A stretch of DNA of 64,000 nucleotides, taken from Bog-473 sp963800725 (GTDB taxonomy: Bacteria; Actinomycetota; Acidimicrobiia; Acidimicrobiales; RAAP-2). Below the pieces are notes generated by a model. The model ran no database searches and had not been told where the DNA came from. It worked only from the letters and a program-made list of their open reading frames with translations. The stretch's first letter is position 1, and every line of letters begins with the position of its first letter. Shown here piece after piece: positions 1 to 9,104 of the stretch. The position numbers and the translations under genes were made by a program. The DNA is taken from positions 42,801 to 106,800 of the forward strand of contig CAWDCE010000021.1 of NCBI GenBank assembly GCA_963800725.1. The letters run 5' to 3'.

Positions 1-1309
1 CGCCACTGCGGTGTCCATAGTGAGCCCGGTGATGTCGATCCCGATCGGCAGCAATGACCGCATGACCTCTTTGACCTGATGCCCGACTACGGGGGCCGCC
101 AACAAAGTGTTCAGCTTCTTGCGCACCGTGGCCGATGCCAAGACGTCGCCGGGCACCATGACCGCCTCACCATTGTCGGCGGCCAACGCGGAGACCGGCC
201 AGGTCGCTGCGACCCGGGAGGCCCAGCCAACGGGCAGCGACGCTCACCCCTTTGGTCCCGAGGGTGCCGAGGTCCCCGGTGGCGGCGCGGGCGGTGACGG
301 GCACCCGAACGTCGTGGGCCAGCGGCTCTTCGTCGCCCAGCGCGTCGGGGGCGGCGACATTGTCGAGCGGTGCGCTTGAGGCACTTGCGCCCGACGCAGG
401 TTGCCCGAGTGCGCCCGATTTCAACAGCGCTTCGATTCGCTTCCACTGGCCCTTCATCTCGTAGCGGGCGAAGGTCGCTTCGGCCGTGGCCAGATCCCAG
501 CCTCCGAGCGAGAGGTCACTTACGTCCACATCGAGCGGGACATCGTGGACCAGGGGAATGACTTCGGCGTTCGAGCGCGCCAGGTGCTCGTTGTTGGCCA
601 GATTCTCCCTCAGCTTGGGCGTCTGCTCATCGAGATGGGCGTAGATCCCATCGAGATCGCCGTACTTGACCAACAGCTTCGCCGCCGTCTTCTCCCCGAC
701 CCCTGGGACCCCGGGCAGGTTGTCCGACGGATCGCCGCGCAACGAGGCCAACAACACGTACTGCGAGGGCGGCACACCGCAGCGCTCGACGATGCCCGCC
801 TCGTCATAGAGCGAGTAGTCGCTGACCCCACGGCGGTTGTAGAGGACCCGGACGTAGGGATCCTCGATCAGCTGGAAGCTGTCGCGGTCCCCGGTGACCA
901 CGACCACCTCGCATTGGCGATCTCTGGCCTCGGTGGCCAAGGTAGCGAGCACGTCGTCGGCTTCGTACCCGGGCGCCTCGACCACGGGAATGGCGAGCGC
1001 CTCCATGACCTCTCGAATCATTTCGAACTGCGGAGGGAGCGCATCGGGCACCTCGGCCCGCCCACCTTTGTAGTCCTCGACCATCTCATCGCGAAATGTC
1101 CCCCCGGGGAGATCGAACGCCACCGCCAAGGCAGCCGGTTGGTGGTCTTTGACGATGTTCGCCACCATTGCGACAAAGCCGTGCAGGGCGTTGGTCACCT
1201 CCCCCGACGAGGTTGAAAGGGTGTCGGGCAGGGCGAAGAAGGCTCGGAAGGCCAGCGACATCCCGTCGAGCAGGAACAGCGGGCCGGAGGGTTGCTCGGT
1301 GGTTGGCAC
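1..1309 (-). CDS. polA: DNA polymerase I, 5' part (frameshifted, runs off left edge)
   Basis: Replication and repair polymerase with an N-terminal 5'-3' exonuclease domain. The first ~290 residues are a clear 5' nuclease: LLDGMSLAFRAFFAL at the N-terminus, the acidic motif GYEADDVLA, VTGDRDSFQL, and a helix-hairpin-helix stretch RGDPSDNLPGVPGVG. The open frame breaks near position 235. Pol I-like sequence resumes in another frame (VPVGWASRVAATWPV, then QVKEVMRSLLPIGIDITG) and continues to base 1, so the gene is probably intact in the cell. The polymerase domain lies outside the window. The start is GTG at 1307-1309, directly abutting the stop codon of the upstream ANTAR regulator, which implies co-transcription. 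Confidence 0.93.
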
Positions 1310-1906
1310 CTAGGGCGCGAGGGTGCCGTCGACGATCTGCTGGGCCACGTCGCGCATGCGTATCCGATTTGTCATGGCGGTGTGCTGGATGAAACTGAAA
1401 GCTTCTTCTTCGGGCAGATCGTTTCGGTCCATCAAGAGGGTCTTGGCCTGGTCGACGACACGGCGGGTGGCGATCTTGTCCTCTGACCCTTGGGCCCCAC
1501 TCTCGGCATCGATGGCCCATTCCTGGCGGGCCTTGGCCAAGACGTCGGCGATGGCGGGGAGCAGTTCTCGGGGCTGGAATGGCTTGACCAGGTAGGCAGC
1601 GACCCCTGAGTCGCGGGCCTCTTCGATCAGGTCGCGTTGGCTGAATGCCGTCATCAACAACACAGCGACTTGATGGTTCGACGTGATCTCTCGTGCGGCC
1701 CGCAGTCCATCCATCCCGGGCATCTTGATGTCGAGGATCGCCAGGTCCGGCTGGTGTTCGGCGACCAGCGCCACGGCTTCATCACCGCGACCGGTTTCGC
1801 CGACCACTTCGTAGCCCGCGCTGGTCAAGATCTCCTTGAGGTCCAAACGGATGATCGCCTCGTCTTCTGCAATGACCACCCGGGCGAGCGTCTTGGTGGC
1901 CTTCAC
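1310..1906 (-). CDS. Response regulator with ANTAR RNA-binding domain (PdtaR-like)
   Basis: 198-residue protein with an N-terminal receiver domain (acidic pair EDE near residue 15, phospho-acceptor Asp in LAILDIKMPGMDG, Thr in LLMTAF, Lys in YLVKPFQP) and a C-terminal ANTAR domain (about residues 135-195, with VVDQAKTLLMDRNDLPEEEAF). ANTAR domains bind paired RNA hairpins and act as antiterminators, so this is probably a post-transcriptional regulator driven by a histidine kinase encoded elsewhere. The start is GTG at 1904-1906, overlapping the stop of the upstream coiled-coil gene (GTGA). In mycobacteria the homologous PdtaR gene also lies close to polA (established knowledge), which supports the call. 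Confidence 0.92.
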   Translation of the reverse strand: MKATKTLARVVIAEDEAIIRLDLKEILTSAGYEVVGETGRGDEAVALVAEHQPDLAILDIKMPGMDGLRAAREITSNHQVAVLLMTAFSQRDLIEEARDSGVAAYLVKPFQPRELLPAIADVLAKARQEWAIDAESGAQGSEDKIATRRVVDQAKTLLMDRNDLPEEEAFSFIQHTAMTNRIRMRDVAQQIVDGTLAP

Positions 1907-2196
1907 GAACGCCCCGATCCAACAGCGGCCAGCAGCTCGTCTTGGCGGCGTTCGAGATCTTGGACCGCCTTGGCCTGGGCGGCCCGGGCCTTGACCATGG
2001 CGTCGGCGTGGCGCTTGGCCTCGCTGTGCTCATGTGCGGCCAGGGGCGTCTCTGACACCAAAGAGCGGACACGGGCCTCGTCGGCCGATTCGAGGACGAC
2101 CTCGAGCTGTTCATCGAGCACGGCTAATTCCTCCCGGGCGCGCACCAGCCTCGTGTGGACATCTCGTATCCGACGTTCGAGAAGGGCGCGTTGCAT
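1903..2196 (-). CDS. Small coiled-coil protein of unknown function
   Basis: 97 residues, almost entirely predicted alpha-helix and rich in Glu, Arg, Ala and Gln (for example RLVRAREELAVLDEQLEVVL), with no cysteines or membrane segments. It looks like a dimeric coiled coil. The ATG at 2194-2196 lies 6 bases after the menC stop, and its own TGA overlaps the GTG of the ANTAR regulator, so it sits inside a menC / coiled-coil / regulator / polA run. I do not recognise a named family. A role linked to the regulator is only inferred from the overlap. Confidence 0.75.
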   Translation of the reverse strand: MQRALLERRIRDVHTRLVRAREELAVLDEQLEVVLESADEARVRSLVSETPLAAHEHSEAKRHADAMVKARAAQAKAVQDLERRQDELLAAVGSGRS

Positions 2197-2202
2197 GGAG
2201 CG

Positions 2203-3381
2203 TCAAGTGTACGCGGCGGGGAACCACCGACGCTGCGCCCCCAAATCCTCCAATACACCCTGGTCGGGAGGTCGTCCGACACCGGGCTCGGAAGTGACCT
2301 CGACCCACCCCCGCTGCACGCGGGGATATCCGCACGGATCCACGGCGAGATAGTCCCCGGGTCACCGAGGTCACCGACCAATCCGGTGGCCAGTTCACCC
2401 AGATGCGCCGCCAGGGCAAGATTGGCGGCCCGGCCAAGCCCGGCTTCGAAGAACCCTCCGACGAACACCATGACCCCTGCGGCCATGCACTCGGCGTGCG
2501 CCTGACGGGTCGCCCCAATTCCCCCGAGACGCCCAGGTTTGAGACAAGCGATGTCGAGTGCGTGGTCACGTACCGCGTGACGGACGCGCTGGGGTGACGA
2601 CAATGACTCGTCCAAGCACACCGGGACGCCCGGGCCCAGTCGCTCTCGCAAGAGGTGGTGCGCAACCAAGTCACCGGGTGCGAGCGGTTGTTCGACGCAC
2701 ACGATTCCAAATTCGAGCCAAGTCCGCCAACCGATCAGCCCGCGCCGGGTCAGCGATCGGTGCGTCGAGGGCGTAGGAGCCATTGGCATCGACCTGGATA
2801 CTCAAGTCTGGATGGTCGGCGCGAATCGCCGCCACCACCTCGATGTCCCAGCGCGGAGCGATCTTGATTCGCACCCGCATCGAGCCCCGGGCGACCTCGT
2901 CGTTGACCGCGCGGCGCAACGCATCGAGGTCGCCGCCCGCGGGGATGCCGAGCGCGGCACCGACGGGAACGCTGCGAAAGCCCGCACCGACACCGAGGCA
3001 GGTGGCGAGCGACTCCCCCGCTGCTCGCAACTCGGCGTCGATCACCGCCATTTCGAGCACCGAGGCCATCATGCGGTCCACCGGCGAGGTCGAAAAGAGC
3101 TGGGCCACCTCAATGCCGTGGGGAAGGTGGCCAGACCGTGCCGCACTCGCCTCAATCAGCCGGCCCGCACCACGCTGCGTGATGGCCAACTCCGCCTGAT
3201 CGGCCGACGGGTCCACCAGTGTCCCGTCACTCATGGCCGCGCATTCTCCCCACCCCTCGCCCTCATCGGTCTCGATCCGGACGAAAAGAAGCGTGCGGCG
3301 GCGATGTACCCCGGCCGCTGTCGCAATCGGGGAGCGAAACGGAATCTCCACGCGAATCGGTTCGACCCCGATCAGTTTCAC
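2203..3381 (-). CDS. menC: o-Succinylbenzoate synthase (enolase superfamily), two frameshifts
   Basis: Dehydrates SHCHC to o-succinylbenzoate in menaquinone synthesis. Enolase-superfamily signatures are present: the KxK-type catalytic lysine in RVRIKIAP, the metal ligands in VDANGSY, CVEQPL and CLDESL, and the second catalytic lysine in CLKPGRLGG. The frame breaks near 2725 and again near 2357 after a GGGG run. The correct C-terminus continues in the third frame (GYPRVQRGWVEVTSEPGVG) to a TGA at 2203-2205. N-acylamino acid racemase activity is common in this family and cannot be excluded. Two other menaquinone genes (menG, menF) lie at 47.5-49.5 kb. ATG start at 3379-3381. Confidence 0.85.
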
Positions 3382-3450
3382 CGCCGGTTACTCCTTGCTC
3401 GAGGTGCCATCCCCTCAACCTAGATCGCGCCTTGTAGGATGCCCGTTCCG

Positions 3451-3537
3451 GCCCGGATGGCGGAATCGGCAGACGCGGCGGCCTCAAAAGCCGTTGTTCG
3501 AAAGGACGTGCGGGTTCAAGTCCCGCTCCGGGCACCA
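3451..3537 (+). tRNA. tRNA-Leu (anticodon CAA), CCA encoded
   Basis: The acceptor stem GCCCGGA pairs with TCCGGGC. The anticodon loop CTCAAAA gives anticodon CAA (reads UUG). There is a long variable arm as expected for a class II tRNA, and the T-arm GCGGGTTCAAGTCCCGC closes perfectly. The discriminator A is followed by an encoded CCA at 3535-3537. It marks the left border of a lower-GC accessory block. Confidence 0.96.
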
Positions 3538-3541
3538 TGGG

Positions 3542-3563
3542 GCTCCCGAGAGGTCTCGGGAGC
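3542..3563 (+). terminator. Hairpin immediately after tRNA-Leu
   Basis: GCTCCCGAG and CTCGGGAGC form a perfect 9-bp stem around a 4-base loop, starting 5 bases after the encoded CCA. No clear T-tract follows. Probably the terminator or 3' processing hairpin of the tRNA transcript. Confidence 0.5.
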
Positions 3564-4009
3564 TGATAAAGACAAGACCCCTTTCTGTGTGGGGAATCCC
3601 TCACGTCGCGACGATACGGCCAGCTCAGCCCCGAGTTGCACCCGCTCATTCCAGGAGCGTTTCGACAAAGTTCCAAATGTCCATTGATTGGTGACGGCAC
3701 CCGAGATCAGGGCGCGATGAACCCCCGATTTGGCCAATTCGACCCGACTGACTCGTGGTGTTGATCGATCAGCTGAACATTCTGGGGAATCCATTGAGTA
3801 CAGGGCGTTCTTCGACGGTGCCATTGATCCGCTGAAAAGGAAGGGGGCTTCGAGAAACCCGACGCACACTTCGCCCGCGAGAGTTTCCACAGATCGTCCT
3901 GGTGAACCAGCTTGGGGACAACCGCAGTCAGGCGATCGTGATGACGGACCGTGCCATTGAGCGAAGCACCCTTTCCCAACGTGCATATCGCTTCGCATCG
4001 TCCTCCCAT
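3564..4009. other. Non-coding stretch between tRNA-Leu and the MMPL gene
   Basis: About 450 bases with short overlapping open frames on both strands, but none with a recognisable domain or a convincing ribosome site. Base composition is visibly more AT-rich than in the core genes. It could hold remnants of an integration event at the tRNA, but I found no integrase fragment and no repeat of the tRNA 3' end. Confidence 0.4.
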
Positions 4010-6488
4010 CTAGTTGGCCTTGGCGGCCGTGCCCTCGACAAGTTGAGCACCCCGATCGCTGTCGACTTCGAATGGCGCGGGCACCGGTCTGATCAGTCCA
4101 CGAGTCACTAAGCCCCATCTCTCCTCTGCCCAAACGAGGATCGGTGGAAGGGCGATCAGCGCACTGGCCAGCGCGACGACCACGTTGCACGCCATAACGA
4201 TGCCGAACCCTCGCAGCATGGGCATTGACGACGTTGCGATGACGGCAATCCCGGCGGTGGCGGTCATCGCTGACACGAGAAAGGCGCGGCCGGTTCGACT
4301 TGCGGTCACCGTCATAGCTTCACGGGCGGAATGTCCGCGATTCCTCTCTTCGACGAATCTCAAGAGAATGAGCGAGGTGAATTCGGTGCAGATCGCCACT
4401 ACGAGAGGTCCGCTCACTGCCGTCAGAGGACTCAGGGTGACACCAAGGGCTAGTGCAGAGCAGCGTGACGGCTCCCACGGCGACGAGGACGGGGATAAGC
4501 GACAACAGCGATCGGACGATGCTGCGGAGTCGAACTGCGAGGAACGCCCCAACGAACAGCAATGCGAGATAGGTCAAGAGGGAACGCGAACGCAGCCAGA
4601 TTCTCGAGGAGCCCCACGCTGACCACTCCGATGCCACCTGGTGCCACGGCGATGCCGCGAGGCGGTGGGGCGTCGAAGGACAGATTCTGGATGATCGGTT
4701 CCAATCGGGCGAAGTCGTTCGTCCTCGACAACAAGGTCACATTGAGGGAGCTGCCATTCGTCCCCACCATCTGGCGTTGGAGTGACACGGGAGCGAGGTC
4801 ATAGAACTGCTTGATCTCTGACGGCGTGGGTGGCACGACATCGGCACCCGCAATGGTCAGGAAATCATCGGTGCTCGAAATCAATCCGGCTCCTGGAGAC
4901 AGGATCGAACCGTATTTGTCCTTCTCCACCTCGGTTAGATGCGTCACGTAGTCGATCGTTCTCTTAGAAAATGGCGCTCGGCTGTTGACGATGATGGCGA
5001 TCTGATTATCTGACCCGGTCACCGATTGCAGCTCTTCGATCTGCTTGACTGCGGAAGAACTCGGGTTGAGCCACTTGATGGGGTTGGGCTGAACGACCAG
5101 CTTCCCCTCGAGGCCGACTCCGGCGACAAACACGAGCCCAGCGAGAAGAATCGCAGGGACCGCCGCCCTCGAAGGGAGGCCACTCAATTTCGACCGCGGT
5201 GCGACTGAGTATTCCAGAGCTCAGATGCTTCACTCTCGTGGGCGATCGATATTCACGAATGCCGAGGACCGCAAGCGTCAACAACAAACTGCAGGCGCAA
5301 AGCGCGATGATTCCGACAACCATCAAAGAGCCGAATTGACGTACCGCGGGCACCTTGGCGAACCACAGCGCCATCAGCGCAAAGACGGCATCGAATGTGA
5401 CGATGAGCAAGGCCGGGCCGAGTCCGCGGGCGGCAGACTGAATCGGGTGGGGGGCCCGATTTAATTCGACCTCCTCCTCGATCCTCGCGTGCATCTGGAT
5501 CGAATAGTCCAAGCCGACGCCCATGAGGACCGGTATTGCCGTGAGTGTGGCAAACGTCAAGGGGATGCCCAGGTAACCCACTAGGCCAAATGCCCAGATC
5601 ATGCCGATACCCAAAATGACGAACGGCAGCAATCTCCATCTGACTCGAAACGCGAGGAGCAGTATGAGAGCCATGCACAACGCCGCGATAGCCACGAGTT
5701 CCCGGAGGCCGCTGCGTATGTAGTCGCTCACATCCTTCTCAATCTCGGGGACACCGGTCGTGAGCGTCGCTGCATTCTGGTAGCGGGCCGAACCGGTGAT
5801 GGTCTGCACTCTGGCCGCTGCGGCGAGCTCTTGATTGAACGACAGGTTCGGTCGCAAGAGGACCGCCATCAAGGCATGGTGTTCGTCTGGAATGAAGTCG
5901 GTGACGGCTGAACGAAGGCGTCCGTCGGGCTCATGGAGGATGAAGTGCATCCATTGTGGATTTGCGAGCACTTCTTGCGAAGGGGTGAATTTTCCGATCA
6001 GTCGGGACTCGGCCAGGAGGTACCTCAGCCGAACCGCCTTGGAGACGGGATTGTGATCCCTCCCATAAGCCGAGAGCATCATTTCGCGCGGCCACACTTG
6101 TTGAAACGCTCGGCCCCTTGCGGAGCGTCGAAGAGAAATTCAGCGCGGTCAGAGGCGAGATCACGTCGTACACGTCGGGGTCACGGGACAAAGCGGCATC
6201 TACTTTGCTCATCACCACCTGGTTGTGCGGAGTGAGGAGGTTGTCGACGGAGGCGCCGTTGCGCATAGTGAAGAGAATGGCGATCGGATCGCCACCGAAC
6301 AGGGTGCTGTACTCTCGATTGCCGACCGCCGCAGGGTCGTTGTGATTGAGGTAGTCGGCGTTGGTCGTAGAGAACTGGATCTGGCTCAAACCGGCACCCA
6401 GGGCGATGGTCACAGCCAGACCCAAAGACGCGACGAGGCCGGCATGTTTCCCTAGGTTCAAGCCGAGCCATTCCCAGCTTCGACGCAT
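4010..6488 (-). CDS. MMPL/RND-superfamily transporter (four apparent frameshifts)
   Basis: About 825 residues if frames are joined, the usual size for a two-repeat MMPL exporter. The N-terminus has one membrane helix followed by a large extracytoplasmic loop (ADYLNHNDPAA, FGGDPIAILF). A cluster of helices then carries the family motif PVLMGVGLDYSIQMHAR, a second extracytoplasmic loop follows (VVQPNPIKWLNPSSSAV), and the last helix cluster ends VVALASALIALPPILVWAEE. Frames change near 6090, 5190, 4590 and 4460, each time resuming conserved sequence. The likely start is ATG at 6486-6488, preceded by GGGGGGAAG. It probably exports a lipid or hydrophobic molecule. It is divergent from a tetR gene across an 84-bp region holding a palindrome, so it is probably TetR-controlled. 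Confidence 0.8.
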
Positions 6489-6511
6489 CTTCCCCCCGTT
6501 TGATGCAAAAC

Positions 6512-6537
6512 CTGACAGATGCAAAAATAGCTGTCAG
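6512..6537. promoter_or_regulatory. Palindrome in the mmpL/tetR divergent promoter, probable TetR operator
   Basis: CTGACAG (6512-6518) and CTGTCAG (6531-6537) are a perfect 7-bp inverted repeat with a 12-base AT-rich spacer. A direct repeat of GATGCAAAA overlaps it (6502-6510 and 6518-6526). It is the only strong symmetry between the divergent transporter and regulator genes, so it is the natural TetR target. Function is inferred. Confidence 0.6.
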
Positions 6538-6572
6538 AGAGGAGGCACGCACTCGGTGATTGGCCTACAGCC

Positions 6573-7238
6573 GTGGTCCCCTTCGTGATTTCGCCCGAAA
6601 CGATTCCGGCACTTCGGGTCGCTCCCAGGACCCGCCACCTGAGCGAACGCCAGCTGGCCTCGAAAGAGTCACTCCTGACCGCTGGCCTGGACATTTTGTG
6701 CGAAGCGGGGTACTCAAACCTCACCCTGCGCGCGGTTGCCTCTCGTGCCGGAGCCACGCACACGACGGCATATACGTACTTCTCTTCAAAGGCCCATCTC
6801 GTCTCAGAAATCTTCTACAGCTTCGTATGCGCTATTCCAGAGGCGGAGCATGATCCGACCGCGCCGGTCTCGTTGCGGGTTGCCGCAACTCTGGGGGACG
6901 CCGCCTGCAGACTGGGAGAGGTCGGCCCATTGGCCCAATCAGGAAACGCGGTGCTCTTGGGGGACGAGCCGGATGTGGTTGAACTACACGCGTTGATCGG
7001 TCTTGAACTTATCCGGCGGATCGAGGTGGCTTCTGGGGACGAAGCCGACCCCGAAATGATTGAGGCGGTCTTCGTGATGTTCATCGGGGCGATGCTTTAC
7101 GCCGCATTCGGAGGATGTCGATTCGACGAAGTCGCCCGCTTCATTGAGTCAGTGACGCGTTCTTTCGAAACGTTGCAGGGATCCTCGGCGAAGAGTTCTG
7201 ACCACGGTCAACAGTCCAGCAAGATCAAACAACAGTGA
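6573..7238 (+). CDS. TetR/AcrR family transcriptional regulator
   Basis: 221 residues. The N-terminal helix-turn-helix spans about residues 27-75 (ASKESLLTAGLDILCEAGYS, then TLRAVASRAGATHTTAYTYF and the FSSKAHLVSEI helix), followed by a helical ligand-binding domain with a hydrophobic C-terminal segment (MFIGAMLYAAFGG). The GTG start at 6573 is the first in-frame start after the divergent promoter. The next gene, a cytochrome P450, begins 22 bases downstream on the same strand. It probably represses both the P450 unit and the divergent MMPL exporter in response to a hydrophobic ligand. Confidence 0.9.
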   Translation: MVPFVISPETIPALRVAPRTRHLSERQLASKESLLTAGLDILCEAGYSNLTLRAVASRAGATHTTAYTYFSSKAHLVSEIFYSFVCAIPEAEHDPTAPVSLRVAATLGDAACRLGEVGPLAQSGNAVLLGDEPDVVELHALIGLELIRRIEVASGDEADPEMIEAVFVMFIGAMLYAAFGGCRFDEVARFIESVTRSFETLQGSSAKSSDHGQQSSKIKQQ

Positions 7239-7260
7239 GCCAGTGCTAAAAGGGGGAATA

Positions 7261-8505
7261 ATGTCCGATACTGCGAAGCCGCCGCGGGTCTTCACGCAGG
7301 AATTCATGTTCGACCCCTACGGGGAGATTGCTCGCCTCCGAAAGGAAGACCCCGTTCATTACGTAGACCACATGGCCTTGTGGTTCGTCACGCGATATGA
7401 CGACGTCAAACGGCTACTTAGTGATGCAGAGATCGTCACACCGGATCGGCGGGCCTGGGAGTTCTATGAGCCTGCACCTGAGGGTTCCTATACGCGTTGG
7501 GGTGAGGACCACAGCCTCTTTGCGCTCGAGCGTGACGATCATCGCCGGGTGAGGCGCCTCGTGACTGCGGCGTTTAACCCGCGGGCCATTGCCCGCATTG
7601 ATCGCCAGATTGAGGAGGTCGTCGTTCGCTATGCAACTCCGCTCAAGGATCGAACGGGTGTCGTTGACCTCATGAGCGAGTTCACCGACCCGATCCCCAA
7701 CACAGTGATAAGCCGGATTACAGGTATTCCCGCCGAAGGAGGCGACGAGATTCGATTCCGCCGACTGGCGCAAGCCGTCATTGCCAACGCCCTCCCGTTT
7801 GCGCCCGAGGAGGTAAGACGGCAGGGGGAAGAGGCGCTGGGCGAATTGGCTGCTTGGGTCCGCGAAATGGCCGCCCAACGCCAAGTGCAGCCCGAGGACG
7901 ACTTCATCAGTGATCTCATTTCCACGAACGACATGGGTGATGAAATGACGAACGACGAGATCGTCATGCTCGTCGCTGGGCTCATTAGCGCTGGGAGTGA
8001 AACAACGGCACTTGGAGCACTCGTCGCCATTTTGAGCCTGGTGCAGAATCCCGAGGTCTTCGAACGCGTCAAAATCAATCGAAGCCTCGTTCCCCAGACG
8101 GTGCTTGAGATCATTCGCCACGGCATGGGTGGCCCGGGCGGCCTACCGTGTTACGCCGTCGAAGACTTCGAGCTGAGGGGAAGGAAGATCCGCAAAGGAC
8201 AGATGCTCATGATGAGCTTCGGCGGAGCGAACCGTGATCCCGAAGTATTCGAGGATCCGGACCAATTCGACATCAATCGGGACAACTCGAATCTTCTGAG
8301 CTTCGGATTTGGCGCCCATTATTGCCTGGGCGTGCATTTGGCCAAGGCCGAACTTAAGGCCTCGGTGAACGCAATGTGCGACTTTCTTCCGCCGGGCGCT
8401 CAGATCCGCGATGACCTCATGACGTTCCGGCCGATGGGCATGTTCGACCGCCCCACCAACTTCCCGGTGGAATTCTCGCCTGCGGCGAATCTGGCAACGT
8501 CGTAA
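7261..8505 (+). CDS. Cytochrome P450
   Basis: Haem monooxygenase of about 414 residues, the usual size of soluble bacterial P450s. Signatures are the I-helix oxygen-activation motif AGSETTA, the K-helix ExxR as EIIR, and the haem-thiolate loop FGFGAHYCLG with the proximal Cys. The start chosen is ATG at 7261, preceded by AAAAGGGGG at good spacing; an upstream in-frame start at 7243 lacks a ribosome site. It sits behind tetR and divergent from an MMPL transporter, suggesting modification and export of a small lipophilic compound. The substrate and the ferredoxin partner are not evident. Confidence 0.95.
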   Translation: MSDTAKPPRVFTQEFMFDPYGEIARLRKEDPVHYVDHMALWFVTRYDDVKRLLSDAEIVTPDRRAWEFYEPAPEGSYTRWGEDHSLFALERDDHRRVRRLVTAAFNPRAIARIDRQIEEVVVRYATPLKDRTGVVDLMSEFTDPIPNTVISRITGIPAEGGDEIRFRRLAQAVIANALPFAPEEVRRQGEEALGELAAWVREMAAQRQVQPEDDFISDLISTNDMGDEMTNDEIVMLVAGLISAGSETTALGALVAILSLVQNPEVFERVKINRSLVPQTVLEIIRHGMGGPGGLPCYAVEDFELRGRKIRKGQMLMMSFGGANRDPEVFEDPDQFDINRDNSNLLSFGFGAHYCLGVHLAKAELKASVNAMCDFLPPGAQIRDDLMTFRPMGMFDRPTNFPVEFSPAANLATS

Positions 8506-8522
8506 ATGACATGGATCAGGAT

Positions 8523-8551
8523 GAGTCATGGCGCGAATTGCCCATTGACTC
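8523..8551. terminator. Imperfect hairpin between convergent P450 and VKOR genes
   Basis: GAGTCATGG (8523-8531) and CCCATTGACTC (8541-8551) pair with one bulged base. It lies between convergent gene ends, the expected place for a shared terminator. There is no T-tract. Confidence 0.35.
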
Positions 8552-8645
8552 CTCACCTCATTCACCCTCGCGTTCCCGTCACTTCTGGTAACGATCAACA
8601 TTCGGTCGCAAACTCCACGCAACTAGCTGAACCGCGATGGTTGGA

Positions 8646-9104
8646 CTAGAGCTCTTCAAGCGGTGACGTCATGAGCGTCCCGAAGAGCGTCGACACGAAT
8701 ACCACGAAGGTTAATACGTGCACCGACGTACACCATAAGCAGATCGCGTCGATCTCAAACAGCTCGGCATAGAGAAGGTATAGAACGGTGCCAAGACCCA
8801 CCACCGACCAGACCACTCTGCCAATTCGAATCGCCGGTTCGGTCCGTCGCCACATCGGCGGAATCTGGAGCACCAGCATGACGGCGAAGAAGATGAGACC
8901 TGCGAGGGCCACCGGCACGCCGGCGATCTTGGAATACGAGCTCGTCGTGACCGCGAGGCAGTTCACAATGCCTTTGTCCGAACATGCCAAGGTCGCTGAG
9001 CCCGTGTAGTGCTCGTACGTCAGATATCCCGCGACGCCTAAACCGCCCGCACTTGCCACAGTTCCCACCATGCCCGGCCAGCGAGGCAGACTAACTTCAG
9101 CCAT
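8646..9104 (-). CDS. Vitamin K epoxide reductase family membrane protein
   Basis: 152 residues with four or five membrane helices. It has the VKOR redox cysteines: CLWC near the C-terminus (active site) and a loop pair in CSDKGIVNC. VKOR proteins pass electrons from thiol oxidoreductases to quinone and so drive disulfide formation outside the membrane. The gene overlaps the end of the upstream DUF929 thioredoxin-like gene by 8 bases, so the two are almost certainly translated together and probably form a redox pair. The location next to SCO1 and copper genes suggests a role in oxidative folding of copper proteins (inference). Confidence 0.9.
   Translation of the reverse strand: MAEVSLPRWPGMVGTVASAGGLGVAGYLTYEHYTGSATLACSDKGIVNCLAVTTSSYSKIAGVPVALAGLIFFAVMLVLQIPPMWRRTEPAIRIGRVVWSVVGLGTVLYLLYAELFEIDAICLWCTSVHVLTFVVFVSTLFGTLMTSPLEEL

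Noticed and set aside
3707..4009. Open frame of 100 codons between tRNA-Leu and the MMPL gene.
   Set aside because: No domain, no ribosome site, unusual composition for a protein; other frames are equally open.
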